Source: Staphylococcus delphini
GTDB taxonomy: Bacteria > Bacillota > Bacilli > Staphylococcales > Staphylococcaceae
Assembly (NCBI RefSeq): GCF_900636325.1
Contig: NZ_LR134263.1
Span: 2,480,001-2,544,000, forward strand
Direction of reading: 5' to 3'
DNA: 64,000 nucleotides
The translations under genes were made by a program, and so were the position numbers. How positions within the stretch are numbered: the first letter of the stretch is position 1; every line of letters begins with the position of its first letter. Below the pieces are notes generated by a model. That model was not told the DNA's origin and searched no databases. It saw nothing but the letters and a program-made list of their open reading frames with translations. Of this stretch, positions 35,603 through 48,820 are shown piece by piece.

Positions 35603-37684
35603 TTATTCACCTTTGTTCTTTTTAATGATCTCTTCAGAAATTGATTTAGGTACTTCTGCATAGTGATCGAAGTACATCGTGTACGTACCGCGACCTTGCG
35701 TGTTAGAACGTAATGAAGTTGCGTAACCGAACATTTCTGAAAGTGGTACATAAGCGTTAACAACTTGTGCGTTACCACGTGGTTCCATACCATCTACACG
35801 TCCACGACGAGCAGTAACGTCACCCATGATGTCACCCATGTATTCTTCAGGCATTTCGATAGTAACTTTCATCATCGGTTCTAAGATAACTGGATCACAT
35901 TTTTTAGCAGCTTCTTTAAGTGCTAATGATGCAGCAATTTTGAAGGCCATTTCAGATGAGTCGACATCATGGTATGAACCATCAAATAATTTAGCTTTCA
36001 CATCGATTAATGGATATCCAGCTAATACACCATTTTCCATTGCGTCTTTAAGACCTTGTTCAACTGATGGGATGTATTCACGAGGAACAACACCACCAAC
36101 GATAGCGTTTTCGAATTCGAAACCTGCGCCTGTTTCATTTGGTGTGAATTCAATGTGAACGTCACCATATTGACCACGACCACCAGATTGACGTGAGAAT
36201 TTACCTTGAACGGCTGCAGAAGACTTGAATGTTTCACGGTAAGATACCATTGGTGCACCCACGTTTGCTTCTACATTAAATTCTTTCTTCATACGGTCAA
36301 CAATGATGTCAAGGTGAAGCTCACCCATACCACCAATGATAACTTGACCAGTTTCTTCATCTGTGTGCGCTTTGAAAGTAGGGTCTTCTTCTTGAAGTTT
36401 CACAAGCGCTTGCGTCATTTTATCTTGGTCTGCTTTTGATTTAGGTTCAACTGATAAGTGAATAACTGGCTCTGGGAATTCCATTGACTCAAGGATGATG
36501 TCATTTTTCTCTCCACAAAGTGTATCACCTGTACCAGTATCTTTAAGACCTACAGCCGCTGCGATATCACCAGAATATACAGTGCTGATTTCTTCACGTG
36601 AGTTCGCGTGCATTTGTAAAATACGACCTACACGTTCACGTTTACCTTTAGTTGAGTTTTTAACGTATGAACCTGAAGTTAAAGTACCAGAGTAAACACG
36701 GAAGAAAGTTAATTTACCAACGTAAGGGTCAGTCATAACTTTAAATGCTAATGCAGCGAATTCTGCATCGTCGTCCGCTTTAGCGATAACTTCTTCATCA
36801 GGATCATCCGCACGATGACCAACGATTGGTTTAACGTCTAAAGGTGATGGAAGGTAGTCAATTACTGCGTCTAACATTAATTGAACACCTTTGTTTTTGA
36901 ATGCTGTACCACAAAGTACTGGGTAGAACTCAACATCTGTTGTTGCTTGACGGATTGCGTCTTTAAGCTCATCAACAGTGATTTCTTGTTCTTCAAAGAT
37001 TTTTTCCATTAAGCTTTCATTTGTTTCAGCAACAACTTCAATCAATGCTTCACGTGCTTCTTCAGCGCGTTCACGATAGTCTTCAGGAATTTCAGTTTCT
37101 TCAATTTCAGTTCCTAAATCGTTCGTGTATTTGAAACATTTCATTGTTACTAAGTCAATGATAGCTGAGAATTCATCTTCAGCACCGATTGGTAATTGAA
37201 TTGGTGCAGCATTTGCTTGTAAACGGTCATGTAAAGTGCTTACAGCGTAATCGAAGTTCGCACCGATTTTGTCCATTTTGTTTACAAATACGATACGTGG
37301 TACACCGTATGTAGTTGCTTGGCGCCAAACCGTTTCAGTTTGAGGTTCTACACCTGATTGCGCATCAAGAACTGTTACCGCACCATCAAGTACACGTAAT
37401 GAACGTTCAACTTCTACAGTGAAGTCTACGTGCCCAGGTGTATCGATGATATTTACACGGTGATTTTTCCATTCAGCAGTTGTAGCCGCTGAAGTGATCG
37501 TAATACCACGGTCTTGCTCTTGTTCCATCCAGTCCATTTGTGAAGCACCCTCATGTGTTTCACCAATTTTGTGGATACGTCCAGTGTAATAAAGAATACG
37601 TTCAGTCGTCGTCGTTTTACCAGCATCGATGTGCGCCATGATACCGATATTACGAGTGTTCTTTAAAGAAAAATCTCTTCCCAT
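35603..37684 (-). CDS. fusA: Elongation factor G
   Basis: 693-residue translocase GTPase that moves tRNA and mRNA after peptide-bond formation. [24 protein letters not shown] and NKMDKIGA form the GTP site. Domains III-V are complete, including [10 protein letters not shown] and the [11 protein letters not shown] block. Length equals that of S. aureus EF-G, the target of fusidic acid. No obvious disruption was seen; individual resistance positions were not numbered. Confidence 0.98.
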   Translation of the reverse strand: MGRDFSLKNTRNIGIMAHIDAGKTTTTERILYYTGRIHKIGETHEGASQMDWMEQEQDRGITITSAATTAEWKNHRVNIIDTPGHVDFTVEVERSLRVLDGAVTVLDAQSGVEPQTETVWRQATTYGVPRIVFVNKMDKIGANFDYAVSTLHDRLQANAAPIQLPIGAEDEFSAIIDLVTMKCFKYTNDLGTEIEETEIPEDYRERAEEAREALIEVVAETNESLMEKIFEEQEITVDELKDAIRQATTDVEFYPVLCGTAFKNKGVQLMLDAVIDYLPSPLDVKPIVGHRADDPDEEVIAKADDDAEFAALAFKVMTDPYVGKLTFFRVYSGTLTSGSYVKNSTKGKRERVGRILQMHANSREEISTVYSGDIAAAVGLKDTGTGDTLCGEKNDIILESMEFPEPVIHLSVEPKSKADQDKMTQALVKLQEEDPTFKAHTDEETGQVIIGGMGELHLDIIVDRMKKEFNVEANVGAPMVSYRETFKSSAAVQGKFSRQSGGRGQYGDVHIEFTPNETGAGFEFENAIVGGVVPREYIPSVEQGLKDAMENGVLAGYPLIDVKAKLFDGSYHDVDSSEMAFKIAASLALKEAAKKCDPVILEPMMKVTIEMPEEYMGDIMGDVTARRGRVDGMEPRGNAQVVNAYVPLSEMFGYATSLRSNTQGRGTYTMYFDHYAEVPKSISEEIIKKNKGE

Positions 37685-37826
37685 GGGTATTCTTTCTCCT
37701 TCCAGAATATAGGATTATATGATTAGATATAGCTTTACCCTAAGCATGTATAGAACTGTTCAACCAACGGCTAAAAAGCAAGTTGATGGCACTATACAGA
37801 AATTGCTCAGGGAATTCGCAAATATC

Positions 37827-38297
37827 TTACCAGCGGTAGTGAGCGAATGCTTTGTTCGCTTCAGCCATTTTGTGAGTGTCCTCACGTTTCTTAACTGCAC
37901 CACCAGTGTTGTTAGCTGCGTCTAAGATTTCGTTAGCTAAACGCTCTTCCATAGTTTTTTCACCACGAAGACGCGCATAGTTTACTAACCAACGTAAACC
38001 TAAAGTAGTACGACGCTCTGGACGAACTTCTACAGGTACTTGGTAGTTTGAACCACCTACACGGCGAGCTTTAACTTCAAGTACTGGCATAATATTGTTG
38101 ATTGCTTCATCGAAAACTTCCATTGCATCACGACCAGAACGTTCTTGAACTAAGTCGAATGCTGAGTAAAGAATACGTTGAGCAGTTCCACGTTTACCAT
38201 CTAACATAATCTTGTTGATTAATTTTGTTACTAACTTAGAGTTGTGAATTGGATCTGGTAACACATCTCTTTTAGGTACTGATCCTTTACGAGGCAT
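37827..38297 (-). CDS. rpsG: 30S ribosomal protein S7
   Basis: 156 residues, the standard length. It binds the 3' domain of 16S rRNA and organises the small-subunit head near the E site. [16 protein letters not shown] at the N-terminus and [20 protein letters not shown] are conserved S7 blocks. Lies between rpsL and fusA in the conserved order. Confidence 0.98.
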   Translation of the reverse strand: MPRKGSVPKRDVLPDPIHNSKLVTKLINKIMLDGKRGTAQRILYSAFDLVQERSGRDAMEVFDEAINNIMPVLEVKARRVGGSNYQVPVEVRPERRTTLGLRWLVNYARLRGEKTMEERLANEILDAANNTGGAVKKREDTHKMAEANKAFAHYRW

Positions 38298-38377
38298 AAT
38301 ACAAGTCCTCCCTTCCTATTATAGTATATTTGATTTCTTTCATCATGATTAAATGAGATTTTTACAATCTTTTAATC

Positions 38378-38791
38378 TTATTTTTTAGGTTTTTTAGTAC
38401 CGTATAACGAACGGCTTTGCATACGACCGTCAACACCTGACGTATCTAATGCACCACGAACGATATGGTAACGCACACCAGGTAAGTCTTTTACACGTCC
38501 ACCACGTACAAGTACAACACTGTGTTCTTGTAAGTTGTGTCCGATACCAGGGATGTATGCGTTGATTTCAATGTTGTTTGATAAACGCACACGTGCATAT
38601 TTACGTAACGCTGAGTTTGGTTTTTTAGGAGTCATTGTACCCACACGTGTACATACGCCACGTTTTTGTGGAGAATTCAATTTAGTGAATTGTTTCTTTT
38701 GACTGTTAAAACCTCTATTTAAAGCTGGTGAATCAGATTTTTTAGTTTTGCTTTGTCTTGGTTTACGTACTAATTGGTTAATAGTAGGCAT
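38378..38791 (-). CDS. rpsL: 30S ribosomal protein S12
   Basis: 137 residues, decoding-centre protein. [11 protein letters not shown] at the start, [11 protein letters not shown] and [14 protein letters not shown] carry the Lys residues whose change gives streptomycin resistance; both Lys are wild type here. Second gene of the operon after the L7Ae-like gene. Confidence 0.98.
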   Translation of the reverse strand: MPTINQLVRKPRQSKTKKSDSPALNRGFNSQKKQFTKLNSPQKRGVCTRVGTMTPKKPNSALRKYARVRLSNNIEINAYIPGIGHNLQEHSVVLVRGGRVKDLPGVRYHIVRGALDTSGVDGRMQSRSLYGTKKPKK

Positions 38792-38886
38792 TCAAGTTTC
38801 CTCCTCTCTTCATTTCTTAATCCCACACATCCAGGTGGTTCATTTTTTGGTTAAATAAAATTTAGTAAGCATCATACTTACTAATC

Positions 38887-39141
38887 TCACTTGAGCAAAG
38901 CAACGACTGTCGCCTTTACATTTATACCAACATATTCTCCAAGTGCTTGTCGACTTGAAAAGAATTCGATAGGTATCATATTTTGATTGGCAAAGCTTAA
39001 CACGCGCGCAAGCAAATGCACATTCACATCTTCGCCGATAATCAGTTTGTTTACGCGTTGATCACGAAGCGCTTTTAACGTTTCCTTCAGACCAACCACG
39101 TAGGCTTGTTTGTCAAAGCGTGTGACTTTTTCATTAGACAT
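38887..39141 (-). CDS. Ribosomal L7Ae-like RNA-binding protein
   Basis: 84 residues of the L7Ae/L30e superfamily, similar to B. subtilis YbxF, which binds kink-turn RNA. The block [12 protein letters not shown], then [15 protein letters not shown], matches the RNA-contact and core strands. First gene after the promoter at 39182-39211 and leading the rpsL operon, its place in bacilli and staphylococci. The cellular role is not settled in the family. Confidence 0.85.
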   Translation of the reverse strand: MSNEKVTRFDKQAYVVGLKETLKALRDQRVNKLIIGEDVNVHLLARVLSFANQNMIPIEFFSSRQALGEYVGINVKATVVALLK

Positions 39142-39181
39142 TTACATATCCTCCAAAGTACTGCTTGCATCAACCTTTACT

Positions 39182-39211
39182 ATATTATCATTTTAGCAAA
39201 TCGTTCGTCAA
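39182..39211 (-). promoter_or_regulatory. Promoter of the L7Ae-rpsL-rpsG-fusA operon
   Basis: -35 TTGACG (39206-39211), 18-bp spacer, -10 TAATAT (39182-39187), 40 bp before the first gene. Confidence 0.65.
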
Positions 39212-39318
39212 CAGTTATTCGAAAATATTCTATGATTTTGTTGAAGATTTTCACAGTCAGTTCGAACAAGAAGCCACCGATATCGATGACTTCTGTTCAA
39301 CTCACTGGAAATGAAAAG

Positions 39319-42300
39319 TTATTCTACAGTCACTTGATTTTCAAGACCTGGCTGTGTCACATCATCCTTTTCAATATCAACTTTACTATAACGTTTCATA
39401 CCTGTACCTGCAGGGATTAACTTACCGATAATAACGTTCTCTTTAAGGCCGAGAAGATCATCACGTTTACCTTTAATCGCTGCGTCAGTTAAGACACGTG
39501 TTGTTTCTTGGAATGATGCTGCAGATAAGAAGCTTTCTGTTTCAAGAGACGCTTTTGTAATACCGAGCAATACTGGTTTTGCAGTTGCTGGACGTTTACG
39601 CTCTTTAAACGCTTCACGGTTTGCATCTGTGAAGTTGTGGATGTCAACAAGTGAACCTGGTAATAATTTCGTGTCACCAGCTTCAATGATTCGCACTTTA
39701 CGTAACATTTGACGTACCATCACCTCAACGTGTTTGTCGTCGATTTCTACACCTTGCATACGGTAAACTTTTTGTACCTCTTTAAGTAAGTACTCTTCTG
39801 TTGCTGTTAAACCAGCGATAGAAAGGAAGTTTTTCGGCTCGATTGAACCTTCCGTTAAGACTTCACCACGTGCAACGGATTGGCCGATTTCGACTTTCAG
39901 ACGTGATGTTCCTGATGCAAGGTAAGAACGTGTTTCGTTAGCACCTTTAACAACGATTTCTTGTTGTCTGTCTTTACCCACTGTGATGTTATCAATGACA
40001 CCTTCAATTTCAGTAATCACTGCTTGACCTTTAGGGTTACGTGCTTCGAAAATCTCTTGGATACGAGGTAAACCTTGCGTGATATCGCTTCCGGCTACCC
40101 CACCTGTATGGAATGTACGCATTGTTAACTGTGTACCTGGTTCACCGATAGATTGTGCAGCGATAGTTCCGACTGCTTCACCGACTTCTACTTTTTCACC
40201 AGTTGCTAGGTTTTTACCGTAACATTTTTCACATACACCGTGACGTGTGTTACATGTAAATGCAGAACGGATGTACATTTCTTCAATGCCCGCATCTGTA
40301 ATCTCTTTCGCAATTTCAGGTGTAATCAATTCATCCGGACGAATGATGATTTTGTCTGTCTCTGGGTGACGTACTGTTTCTTTAGAATAACGTCCTTCAA
40401 TACGTTCGATAAATGGTTCGATCATTTCTGTACCTTCTTTGATATCTGAAACGAGTAAACCACGATCCGTACCACAGTCTTCTTCACGTACGATAACGTC
40501 TTGAGCAACGTCAACGAGACGACGTGTTAAGTAACCTGAGTCGGCAGTCTTAAGTGCTGTATCGGCAAGACCTTTACGCGCACCGTGAGTCGAGATAAAG
40601 TACTCTAATACCGTTAAACCTTCACGGAATGATGATGTGATTGGAAGTTCGATAATTTTACCTGATGGAGCGGCCATTAAACCACGCATACCAGCAAGTT
40701 GCGTAAAGTTAGAGGCGTTACCACGGGCACCAGAGTCACTCATCATGAAGATTGGGTTCGTCTTATCAAGAGACTTCATCAGTTTCGCTTGGATTCTATC
40801 TTTCGCATTTGTCCAAATTTCAATCACCGCATTGTAACGTTCTTCTTCTGTTAATAAACCACGGTTAAATTGTTTTTGTACACGTTCAACTAATTTCTCA
40901 GACTCGTCTAAAATCTCTTGTTTATCAGGTAATACCACGATGTCAGCTACACCAACTGTAATACCTGCTTTTGAAGAGTATTTGAAACCTAAGTCTTTCA
41001 TTAAGTCAAGCATCATAGACGTATCTGTAATACTGAAGCGATTGAACACTTCTGCGATAATATTTCCTAAGAATTTTTTGTTGAATGGTGGCACGAGTTC
41101 AGTGTTTTCAAAGTACTCAGCTAAACCACCTTCTCCAAGTTCAGACGCATCAACGAAATATTTATCAGGCGTACTCTTCTCTAAGTTCGTCGCTGTTGGT
41201 TCGTTAATGTATGCAAATGAATCTGGAATAATTTCGTTAAAGATCACTTTACCTACAGAAGTTGTTAAGATTTTGCGATTTTGCTCTTCAGTAAATGTTG
41301 GGTTGTTGAATGATGACGCTTGAACACCGATACGCGTATGCAAGTGAACGTGTCCATTCGCATAAGCTTTAATGACTTCATTCGTATCATTGAACATCAT
41401 ACCCGTATTGACTGCATCTTTACGCTCTAATGTTAAATAGTAGTTACCTAAAACCATGTCCTGAGACGGTGTAACAACTGGTTTACCATCTTTAGGGTTC
41501 AAGATGTTTTGAGCGGCAAGCATTAACATACGTGCTTCAGCTTGTGCTTCTTTTGATAAAGGTACGTGAACCGCCATTTGGTCACCATCAAAGTCGGCGT
41601 TATAAGCTGTTGTTACAAGTGGGTGTAATCGGATCGCACGACCTTCAACTAAAGTCGGCTCGAACGCTTGGATACCCAATCTGTGTAACGTTGGTGCACG
41701 GTTAAGTAATACTGGGTGTTCGATAATGACATCTTCTAATACATCCCAAACTTCATCTTCTGTACGCTCAATTTTACTTTTCGCGTTTTTAATGTTTGTC
41801 GCAATTTCACGTTGTACGAGTTCTTTCATGACAAACGGTTTGAACAATTCTAATGCCATTTCTTTTGGTAGACCACATTGATACATTTTCAAGTTTGGCC
41901 CTACCGCGATAACCGAACGACCAGAATAGTCGACACGTTTACCAAGTAAGTTTTGACGGAAACGACCTTGTTTACCTTTCAACATGTGTGAAAGTGATTT
42001 AAGTGGACGGTTACCTGGACCTGTGACCGGACGACCACGACGACCGTTATCGATTAATGCATCCACAGCTTCTTGTAACATACGTTTTTCGTTTTGTACG
42101 ATGATGCCAGGCGCACCTAAATCTAATAAACGTTTTAAACGGTTGTTACGGTTGATGACACGACGATATAAATCGTTTAAGTCACTTGTCGCAAAACGGC
42201 CACCATCAAGTTGTACCATTGGACGGATTTCAGGTGGAATAATAGGTAGTACATCTAAAATCATCCATGCTGGGTTGTTGCCTGAGTTACGGAATGATTC

Positions 42301-42939
42301 CACAACTTCTAAACGTTTGATGGCACGTGTTAAACGTTGACCTGTCGCAGATTCCAACTCATCACGAAGCATTTTCAACTCTTCATCTAAGTTGATTTCT
42401 TCTAATAAGTCTTTAATCCCTTCTGCACCCATTTTGGCAGTGAATTGACCAGGGAATTTGTCATAGTAATCACGGAATTCTGCTTCTGAAAGTAATGTTT
42501 TCTTCTCTAAACCTGTTGGGCCTGGATCAACCACAACGTATGAAGCAAAGTAAATCACTTCTTCTAATGCACGTGGTGACATGTCTAATAAGAGACCCAT
42601 ACGGCTTGGGATCCCTTTGAAGTACCAAATGTGAGACACAGGTGCTGCTAATTCAATGTGTCCCATACGTTCACGACGTACTTTTGATTTTGTAACTTCA
42701 ACACCACAACGGTCACAAATCATACCTTTATAGCGTACACGTTTATATTTCCCACAACTACATTCCCAGTCTTTTGTTGGTCCGAAAATTCTTTCACAGA
42801 AAAGACCATCTTTTTCTGGTTTTAACGTACGGTAGTTAATTGTTTCTGGCTTTTTGACCTCACCATATGACCAAGAACGAATTTTTTCAGGTGAAGCGAG
42901 TCCTATTTTCATGTAATGGAATTTATTTACATCAATCAA
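39319..42939 (-). CDS. rpoC: RNA polymerase subunit beta-prime
   Basis: 1206 residues. The catalytic Mg motif [12 protein letters not shown] is intact, the N-terminal zinc site is [20 protein letters not shown], and the second zinc Cys cluster is CGTDRG...[11 protein letters not shown]. The bridge helix and trigger loop regions ([30 protein letters not shown]) are conserved. It follows rpoB after 236 bp in which no gene was recognised. Confidence 0.98.
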   Translation of the reverse strand: MIDVNKFHYMKIGLASPEKIRSWSYGEVKKPETINYRTLKPEKDGLFCERIFGPTKDWECSCGKYKRVRYKGMICDRCGVEVTKSKVRRERMGHIELAAPVSHIWYFKGIPSRMGLLLDMSPRALEEVIYFASYVVVDPGPTGLEKKTLLSEAEFRDYYDKFPGQFTAKMGAEGIKDLLEEINLDEELKMLRDELESATGQRLTRAIKRLEVVESFRNSGNNPAWMILDVLPIIPPEIRPMVQLDGGRFATSDLNDLYRRVINRNNRLKRLLDLGAPGIIVQNEKRMLQEAVDALIDNGRRGRPVTGPGNRPLKSLSHMLKGKQGRFRQNLLGKRVDYSGRSVIAVGPNLKMYQCGLPKEMALELFKPFVMKELVQREIATNIKNAKSKIERTEDEVWDVLEDVIIEHPVLLNRAPTLHRLGIQAFEPTLVEGRAIRLHPLVTTAYNADFDGDQMAVHVPLSKEAQAEARMLMLAAQNILNPKDGKPVVTPSQDMVLGNYYLTLERKDAVNTGMMFNDTNEVIKAYANGHVHLHTRIGVQASSFNNPTFTEEQNRKILTTSVGKVIFNEIIPDSFAYINEPTATNLEKSTPDKYFVDASELGEGGLAEYFENTELVPPFNKKFLGNIIAEVFNRFSITDTSMMLDLMKDLGFKYSSKAGITVGVADIVVLPDKQEILDESEKLVERVQKQFNRGLLTEEERYNAVIEIWTNAKDRIQAKLMKSLDKTNPIFMMSDSGARGNASNFTQLAGMRGLMAAPSGKIIELPITSSFREGLTVLEYFISTHGARKGLADTALKTADSGYLTRRLVDVAQDVIVREEDCGTDRGLLVSDIKEGTEMIEPFIERIEGRYSKETVRHPETDKIIIRPDELITPEIAKEITDAGIEEMYIRSAFTCNTRHGVCEKCYGKNLATGEKVEVGEAVGTIAAQSIGEPGTQLTMRTFHTGGVAGSDITQGLPRIQEIFEARNPKGQAVITEIEGVIDNITVGKDRQQEIVVKGANETRSYLASGTSRLKVEIGQSVARGEVLTEGSIEPKNFLSIAGLTATEEYLLKEVQKVYRMQGVEIDDKHVEVMVRQMLRKVRIIEAGDTKLLPGSLVDIHNFTDANREAFKERKRPATAKPVLLGITKASLETESFLSAASFQETTRVLTDAAIKGKRDDLLGLKENVIIGKLIPAGTGMKRYSKVDIEKDDVTQPGLENQVTVE

Positions 42940-43175
42940 GGAGCCTACCTCCTTTAGTTTAAATTAACTGTGCTAGTTGATTGATTTACAATTTATCTTA
43001 AAAATGTTGCAGTATCGGGCATGCATCGAAACCCAACCCCTCTCGTTGGATTCCGATCACACTTCCGAAACGATTAATCGCATATGGCACTTGTTGCATT
43101 CCAAGTGTCACATTTGAATACAAACTCAAACTTCATCAAAGTCTCTATTCCGCTTAATCTATCTACAATTCATCA

Positions 43176-46100
43176 TTATTCGTTAAATTCTTTTTGTGAT
43201 TCAGGAACAGTTGACGGTTGAATGTTGACTTTGCGATCTGGAATGTCATCATCGTCTAAGTCACGCATTTCAATTTCGTTATCTTGTTCGTCCATCACTT
43301 TAACGTCAAGACCTAAACTTTGTAATTCTTTCATCAATACGCGGAATGATTCAGGAACACTTGGTCTTGAGATGTTTTCACCTTTAACGATAGCTTCGTA
43401 AGTTTTTACACGGCCTACTGTGTCGTCTGATTTGTATGTGAGAATTTCTTGTAATGTGTATGCCGCACCGTATGCTTCAAGTGCCCATACCTCCATCTCA
43501 CCAAACCTTTGTCCACCGAATTGTGCTTTACCACCAAGCGGTTGTTGTGTAACAAGTGAGTAAGGTCCTGTAGAACGTGCGTGAAGCTTGTCATCAACCA
43601 TGTGTGCAAGTTTCAACATGTACATCACACCTACAGAGATACGGTTGTCGAATGGTTCACCTGTACGTCCATCGTAAAGGACAGTTTTACCATCACGTGC
43701 CATACCTGCTTCTTCAATTGTAGACCATACGTCATCATCGTTCGCACCATCGAATACTGGTGATGCAACATGGATACCTAAGTTTTTAGCTGCCATACCT
43801 AAGTGAAGCTCTAAAACTTGTCCGATGTTCATACGAGATGGTACACCGAGTGGGTTCAACATGATGTCGATTGGACGACCGTCTGGTAAATACGGCATGT
43901 CTTCTTCAGGAACAATTTTAGAGATGACACCTTTGTTACCGTGACGACCACACATTTTGTCCCCTACATGAATTTTACGTTTTTGAACAATGTACACACG
44001 TACGAGTTGGTTGACACCTGGTGAAAGTGAGTCATCGCCTTCTTCACGATTGAACACTTTAACATCAAGTACAATACCGCCAGCGCCGTGAGGTACACGT
44101 AATGACGTATCACGAACTTCACGTGCTTTTTCACCAAAGATCGCATGTAATAAACGTTCTTCAGCAGTTAATTCCGTTACACCTTTAGGCGTTACTTTAC
44201 CTACTAAAATGTCGCCATCTTTAACTTCTGCACCAACGTAAACGATACCGCGATCATCTAAGTTTTTCAGTGCATTTTCAGATACGTTTGGAATATCACG
44301 CGTAATTTCTTCAGGTCCAAGTTTAGTGTCACGCGCTTCAGACTCATACTCTTCAATATGAATAGACGTGTACACATCATCTTTAACTAAACGTTCGCTC
44401 ATGATAACGGCATCCTCGTAGTTGTAACCGTCCCAAGTCATGAAACCAACGACAACGTTACGACCTAATGCCATTTCACCAAGTTCCATTGAAGGACCAT
44501 CAGCAAGGATTTCACCTTTTTCTACAATGTCACCTTTTGCGATGATTGGACGTTGGTTATAACATGTACCAGAGTTTGAACGTTTGAACTTCGCTAATGG
44601 ATAACGATCTAACGTACCATCAACTTCTTGACCGTTTTCTTCAACTAAACGACGTACTAAAATTTCGCTTGATTGCACATGTTCAACACGACCGCGATAT
44701 TTAGAAATCACAGCAGCACCTGAGTCACGTGCAGCAACGTGTTCCATACCTGTTCCTACAAATGGAGATTCAGGGTTTAACAATGGTACCGCTTGACGTT
44801 GCATGTTCGCACCCATTAACGCACGGTTAGAGTCATCGTTTTCTAAGAATGGGATACACGCTGTCGCAGCTGATACAACTTGCTTCGGCGATACGTCCAT
44901 GTAGTCCATTTTTTCTTTAGCCATTGTTGTGTTGTTACCACGGAAACGACACACAATTTCATCATCAATAAAGCGACCATTTTCATCAAGACGTGAGTTC
45001 GCTTGTGCGACAACATAACTGTCTTCTTCATCAGCAGTTAAGTAGTCGATTTGGTCAGTAATCGTGTTTGTTTCAATATCGACTTTACGATATGGTGTTT
45101 CGATAAAGCCAAATTCGTTCACACGTGCATAACTTGATAATGAGTTGATCAAACCAATGTTTGGACCCTCAGGTGTTTCGATTGGACACATACGACCATA
45201 GTGAGAATAGTGGACGTCACGCACTTCCATTTGTGCACGTTCACGCGTCAAACCACCAGGTCCTAATGCTGATAGACGACGTTTGTGTGTCAACTCAGCA
45301 AGTGGGTTCGCTTGGTCCATGAATTGAGATAATTGAGAGCTACCAAAGAACTCTTTAATGGATGCAATCACTGGACGAATGTTAATTAATTGTTGTGGTG
45401 TAATAGAATCTGTATCTTGGATTGACATTCTTTCACGTACCACACGTTCCATTCTTGATAAACCGATACGGAATTGGTTTTGTAACAACTCACCTACTGA
45501 ACGTAGACGACGGTTACCAAGGTGGTCGATATCGTCTGTGTAACCAATACCATGTAATAAGTTGAAGAAGTATGACATAGATGCCACAATATCAGCCGGT
45601 GTAATACATTTCACTTCTGAATCTGGGAATGCATTACCGATAACTGTTGTTGTACGTTCTTCATCATCATTTGGTACATAAACTTTAATAGACTGAATTT
45701 CTACAGGCTCATCAATGATACTGTTTGGAAGCTCATAGACTTGTGCATTCGCGTTTGTTTCAAGAACGTCCATAATTTCATCTAATTTACGACGATCTAA
45801 AACAGTGCCCTCTTCAGCAACAATTTCACCTGTTTCTGTATTAACGATAGGTTCAGCTAATTTTTGATTGAATAGGCGGTGTTTTAAATGTAATTTTTTG
45901 TTTGCTTTATAACGTCCAACGCTTGCTAAATCATAACGTTTAGGGTCAAAGAAACGTGAATATAATAAGCTTTTTGCGTTTTCTACAGTTGGTGGTTCAC
46001 CCGGACGTAAACGTTCATAAATTTCAAGTAACGCTTGTTCTGTATTTTCTGTGCTATCTTTTTCTAAAGTATTGCGTAAGTATTCGTTATCCCCAATTAA

Positions 46101-46727
46101 TTCAATGATTTCTTGGTCTGTTGAATAACCTAACGCACGTAATAATACTGTTAATGGTAACTTTCTCGTTCTGTCGATACGCACATAAACGACATCTTTC
46201 GCATCTGTTTCGTATTCCAACCAAGCACCACGGTTAGGAATCACTGTCGCATCATAATTCACGCGTCCATTTTTATCTAATTTTTCATTGAAGTATACAG
46301 ATGGTGAACGAACTAATTGTGATACGATAACACGTTCTGCCCCGTTAATCACAAAAGTACCTGTTTCTGTCATCAATGGGAAATCACCCATAAATACTTC
46401 TTGATCTTTCACTTCGCCTGTTTCTTTAATGATTAAACGAACTTTCACACGTAATGGTGCCGCGTACGTTGCATCACGGTTTTTTGATTCTTCTAAATCA
46501 TACTTTGGTTCACCTAATCTATAATCAACAAATTCTAATGAAAGATTACCCGTGAAGTCTTCGATAGGAGAAATATCACGGAACATTTCTAATAAACCTT
46601 CTTTTAAGAACCAATCATACGATTTCGTTTGAATTTCAATTAAGTTTGGTAACTCTAAAACTTCCGAAATTCTTGCGTAGTTTCTACGTTTACGATGTCT
46701 TCCATATTGGACAAATTGACCTGCCAA
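43176..46727 (-). CDS. rpoB: RNA polymerase subunit beta
   Basis: 1183 residues, TTG start (LAGQ...) as in S. aureus rpoB. Forms the catalytic cleft with beta-prime. The rifampicin region reads [19 protein letters not shown] and then [11 protein letters not shown], the wild-type sequence, so target-based rifampicin resistance is not expected. The acidic C-terminus varies between species. It has its own promoter at 46831-46859. Confidence 0.98.
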   Translation of the reverse strand: MAGQFVQYGRHRKRRNYARISEVLELPNLIEIQTKSYDWFLKEGLLEMFRDISPIEDFTGNLSLEFVDYRLGEPKYDLEESKNRDATYAAPLRVKVRLIIKETGEVKDQEVFMGDFPLMTETGTFVINGAERVIVSQLVRSPSVYFNEKLDKNGRVNYDATVIPNRGAWLEYETDAKDVVYVRIDRTRKLPLTVLLRALGYSTDQEIIELIGDNEYLRNTLEKDSTENTEQALLEIYERLRPGEPPTVENAKSLLYSRFFDPKRYDLASVGRYKANKKLHLKHRLFNQKLAEPIVNTETGEIVAEEGTVLDRRKLDEIMDVLETNANAQVYELPNSIIDEPVEIQSIKVYVPNDDEERTTTVIGNAFPDSEVKCITPADIVASMSYFFNLLHGIGYTDDIDHLGNRRLRSVGELLQNQFRIGLSRMERVVRERMSIQDTDSITPQQLINIRPVIASIKEFFGSSQLSQFMDQANPLAELTHKRRLSALGPGGLTRERAQMEVRDVHYSHYGRMCPIETPEGPNIGLINSLSSYARVNEFGFIETPYRKVDIETNTITDQIDYLTADEEDSYVVAQANSRLDENGRFIDDEIVCRFRGNNTTMAKEKMDYMDVSPKQVVSAATACIPFLENDDSNRALMGANMQRQAVPLLNPESPFVGTGMEHVAARDSGAAVISKYRGRVEHVQSSEILVRRLVEENGQEVDGTLDRYPLAKFKRSNSGTCYNQRPIIAKGDIVEKGEILADGPSMELGEMALGRNVVVGFMTWDGYNYEDAVIMSERLVKDDVYTSIHIEEYESEARDTKLGPEEITRDIPNVSENALKNLDDRGIVYVGAEVKDGDILVGKVTPKGVTELTAEERLLHAIFGEKAREVRDTSLRVPHGAGGIVLDVKVFNREEGDDSLSPGVNQLVRVYIVQKRKIHVGDKMCGRHGNKGVISKIVPEEDMPYLPDGRPIDIMLNPLGVPSRMNIGQVLELHLGMAAKNLGIHVASPVFDGANDDDVWSTIEEAGMARDGKTVLYDGRTGEPFDNRISVGVMYMLKLAHMVDDKLHARSTGPYSLVTQQPLGGKAQFGGQRFGEMEVWALEAYGAAYTLQEILTYKSDDTVGRVKTYEAIVKGENISRPSVPESFRVLMKELQSLGLDVKVMDEQDNEIEMRDLDDDDIPDRKVNIQPSTVPESQKEFNE

Positions 46728-46830
46728 ACAGATTCACCCCTCAAAAATTGTGCGAACACTTTTCAGCCCTCATCATGTAACAAGACAAAAAGAAAACGGT
46801 AGCACATAAAACGATGACACCATTTTCTAT

Positions 46831-46859
46831 TCTATAAGTCTTATTTTGAAATGTTACAA
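46831..46859 (-). promoter_or_regulatory. Promoter upstream of rpoB
   Basis: -35 TTGTAA (46854-46859), 17-bp spacer, -10 TATAGA (46831-46836), about 100 bp before the TTG start. Confidence 0.5.
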
Positions 46860-46939
46860 TGAAACTTTAACCGTAAAAGTACACACTTATTGAACATAAT
46901 TATTTCATCTTACGACTATATCATAAACAAGCATTAAAA

Positions 46940-47548
46940 TCAAGGTTTAACGCTTTTTAAAATATGATAGCCCTTACTATTTTTAATTGATTCGACATTG
47001 CCAAAAACTGCTTCCATTTTTTTCTTCGCGGATGGCATGCCTTGTTTCTTTTGAATCACGACGTACAATTCACCATTTGCTTCAAGAACACGATGCGCAT
47101 CAACGAAAATTTGATGGACCACTTGCTTCCCTGCACGAATAGGCGGGTTTGTGACAACATAGTGCTGTGTCTCGTCAGCAACCTGTGATAAGCCATCACT
47201 TTCTTGGATCGTCACATTCGACAACTGATTGCGCTGTGCATTTTTCTCTGCCAAACCTAATGCACGATGATTGACGTCTAACATGGTAATATGATCGTGT
47301 GGCGCGACTTTAGCGAGCATTAATCCGATAGGTCCATAACCACATCCTACATCCACTATCGTCTTCTTTTGACCTGGAGGATGTGCATTCAAAAATGTGT
47401 GAACGAGGAGATCAGAGCCAAAGTCGACTTGATCTCGAGAAAAAACGCCTGCATCTGTAGTGAGATGGAGTTGATGTTGTTGATATGCGTATGTAATTTC
47501 TTTTTCGTCTGTTGCGGCATCGGGATGTGCATCATAGTAATGACTCAT
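46940..47548 (-). CDS. RsmC-like 16S rRNA guanine methyltransferase
   Basis: 202 residues, class I SAM-dependent methyltransferase. SAM motif VDVGCGYGPIGLML and catalytic NPPIRAG (N-P-P-x type for exocyclic amino groups). Matches the YbxB/RsmC group that makes m2G in 16S rRNA and is found between rplL and rpoB in Firmicutes. Single methyltransferase domain, unlike the two-domain E. coli RsmC. The target base is inferred from the family. Confidence 0.82.
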   Translation of the reverse strand: MSHYYDAHPDAATDEKEITYAYQQHQLHLTTDAGVFSRDQVDFGSDLLVHTFLNAHPPGQKKTIVDVGCGYGPIGLMLAKVAPHDHITMLDVNHRALGLAEKNAQRNQLSNVTIQESDGLSQVADETQHYVVTNPPIRAGKQVVHQIFVDAHRVLEANGELYVVIQKKQGMPSAKKKMEAVFGNVESIKNSKGYHILKSVKP

Positions 47549-47580
47549 AGGCGTTGCACCTCTTTATTGTTTAATATTCA

Positions 47581-47610
47581 AAAACCCGCTATTACGTAAT
47601 AGCGGGTTTT
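47581..47610 (-). terminator. Terminator between rplL and the methyltransferase
   Basis: Perfect 14-bp palindromic stem AAAACCCGCTATTA/TAATAGCGGGTTTT, 15 bp past rplL. Confidence 0.88.
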
Positions 47611-47625
47611 TCACTTATCAATGAA

Positions 47626-47991
47626 TTATTTTAATTCTACTGAAGCGCCAACTTCTTCTAATTGAGCTTTAAGTTTTTCAGCTTCTTCTTTAGGCATAGC
47701 TTCTTTGATGATGCTTGGAGCACCGTCAACTAATTCTTTAGCGTCTTTTAAGCCTAAACCAGTTGCTTCTTTAACTGCTTTAACAACTTTGATTTTTGAT
47801 GATCCAGCTGAAGTTAATTCAACGTCGAATTCAGTTTTTTCTGCTGCTGCGTCTCCGCCTGCTGCACCTGCTACTGCAACTGGTGCTGCTGCAGTTACAC
47901 CAAATTCTTCTTCAATTGCTTTTACTAAGTCGTTTAATTCTAAAACTGACATTTCTTTAATTGCTTCAATGATTTGCTCTTGATTAGCCAT
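47626..47991 (-). CDS. rplL: 50S ribosomal protein L7/L12
   Basis: 121 residues. N-terminal dimerisation helices, an Ala/Gly-rich hinge ([17 protein letters not shown]) and the C-terminal domain that recruits GTPase factors ([23 protein letters not shown]). Present in several copies on the stalk through L10, whose gene precedes it by 40 bp. Confidence 0.97.
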   Translation of the reverse strand: MANQEQIIEAIKEMSVLELNDLVKAIEEEFGVTAAAPVAVAGAAGGDAAAEKTEFDVELTSAGSSKIKVVKAVKEATGLGLKDAKELVDGAPSIIKEAMPKEEAEKLKAQLEEVGASVELK

Positions 47992-48031
47992 GTTTATTTT
48001 CCTCCAATTGATTAATTTTTTAATTGATTAA

Positions 48032-48532
48032 TTATTCTGCGTTCTCTTCTTTGCTTTCTCCAACAGCTTTAACCGCATAAGCGAAGTTGCGCATTGGTGC
48101 TTGTAATACAGAAAGAAGCATAGATACAAGACCTTCGTGTGATGGTAATGAACCAACAGTTTTCACTTCGTCAGCAGTGATGACACTACCTTCCATGATA
48201 CCTGATTTGATTTCTAAAGCTTCGTGTTCTTTAGCGAATCCAGCGATAACTTTAGCTGGTGCAACCACATCTTCAGTTGTGAATGCGACTGCTGTAGGAC
48301 CAGTTAAGAACTCGTCTAAGCCTTCAATACCAGCTTTTTCAGCTGCACGACGTAACATTGTGTTTTTGTACACTTTGTACTGAACATTTGCTTCACGTAA
48401 TTGCTTACGTAATTCTGTTACTTCTGCTACTGTTAAACCACGGTAGTCAACAACTACTGTAGAAACAGAACTTTTAAGTTGATCAGCAATAACATCAACT
48501 TGTTGTTTTTTCGCTTCAATGATTCCAGACAT
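48032..48532 (-). CDS. rplJ: 50S ribosomal protein L10
   Basis: 166 residues, stalk base. [20 protein letters not shown] and [17 protein letters not shown] are conserved rRNA-binding blocks; the C-terminal helix anchors L7/L12 dimers. Regulated through the leader at 48533-48720, where the L10-L12 complex is known to bind its own mRNA in Firmicutes. Confidence 0.97.
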   Translation of the reverse strand: MSGIIEAKKQQVDVIADQLKSSVSTVVVDYRGLTVAEVTELRKQLREANVQYKVYKNTMLRRAAEKAGIEGLDEFLTGPTAVAFTTEDVVAPAKVIAGFAKEHEALEIKSGIMEGSVITADEVKTVGSLPSHEGLVSMLLSVLQAPMRNFAYAVKAVGESKEENAE

Positions 48533-48720
48533 TTTGACACCTCCATAGATAAGTTTTGGGTGCTTTAATAATTAAGTGTGTACTTAAATTAAAAAAACAC
48601 TTTTTACCCACGGCAAAAAGTGCTTGAATGCGTTAACGTTCAAGTCCGTTTTAGCCTCGGTAGGATGTTGTTTTAAGTTCTTTCGTGAACTCCTACTGTC
48701 TTAGGTAAAATATTCAACAG
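48533..48720 (-). ncRNA. L10 leader (ribosomal protein leader with attenuator)
   Basis: The 5' UTR of rplJ-rplL between the promoter at 48726-48754 and rplJ. It contains several stems, including AGTAGGAGTTC...GAACTTAAAAC-like pairing. It ends in the intrinsic terminator CACTTTTT/AAAAAGTG (48598-48605 with 48615-48622) followed by seven T. This matches the known L10 leader family, in which excess L10-L12 favours termination. Confidence 0.8.
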
Positions 48721-48725
48721 AATTT

Positions 48726-48754
48726 AATATAAAGGTTTTCGTGTCATTCGTCAA
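48726..48754 (-). promoter_or_regulatory. Promoter of rplJ-rplL
   Basis: -35 TTGACG (48749-48754), 17-bp spacer, -10 TATATT (48726-48731). Confidence 0.7.
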
Positions 48755-48774
48755 CCTTTTTTATATTTTATGAT

Positions 48775-48812
48775 GCACTTAATGATTAAACAAAACGTCA
48801 ATCATTAAGTGC
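48775..48812 (-). terminator. Hairpin after rplA
   Basis: Perfect 13-bp stem GCACTTAATGATT/AATCATTAAGTGC (48775-48787 with 48800-48812), 8 bp past the rplA stop. It lacks a strong T run, so termination may be partial. Confidence 0.55.
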
Positions 48813-48820
48813 GCATTGAA

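Noticed and set aside
39240..39310. Hairpin GAACAaGAAG/CTTCTGTTC after rpoC
   Set aside because: The stem is clear but no T run follows on the minus strand; terminator function is not supported.
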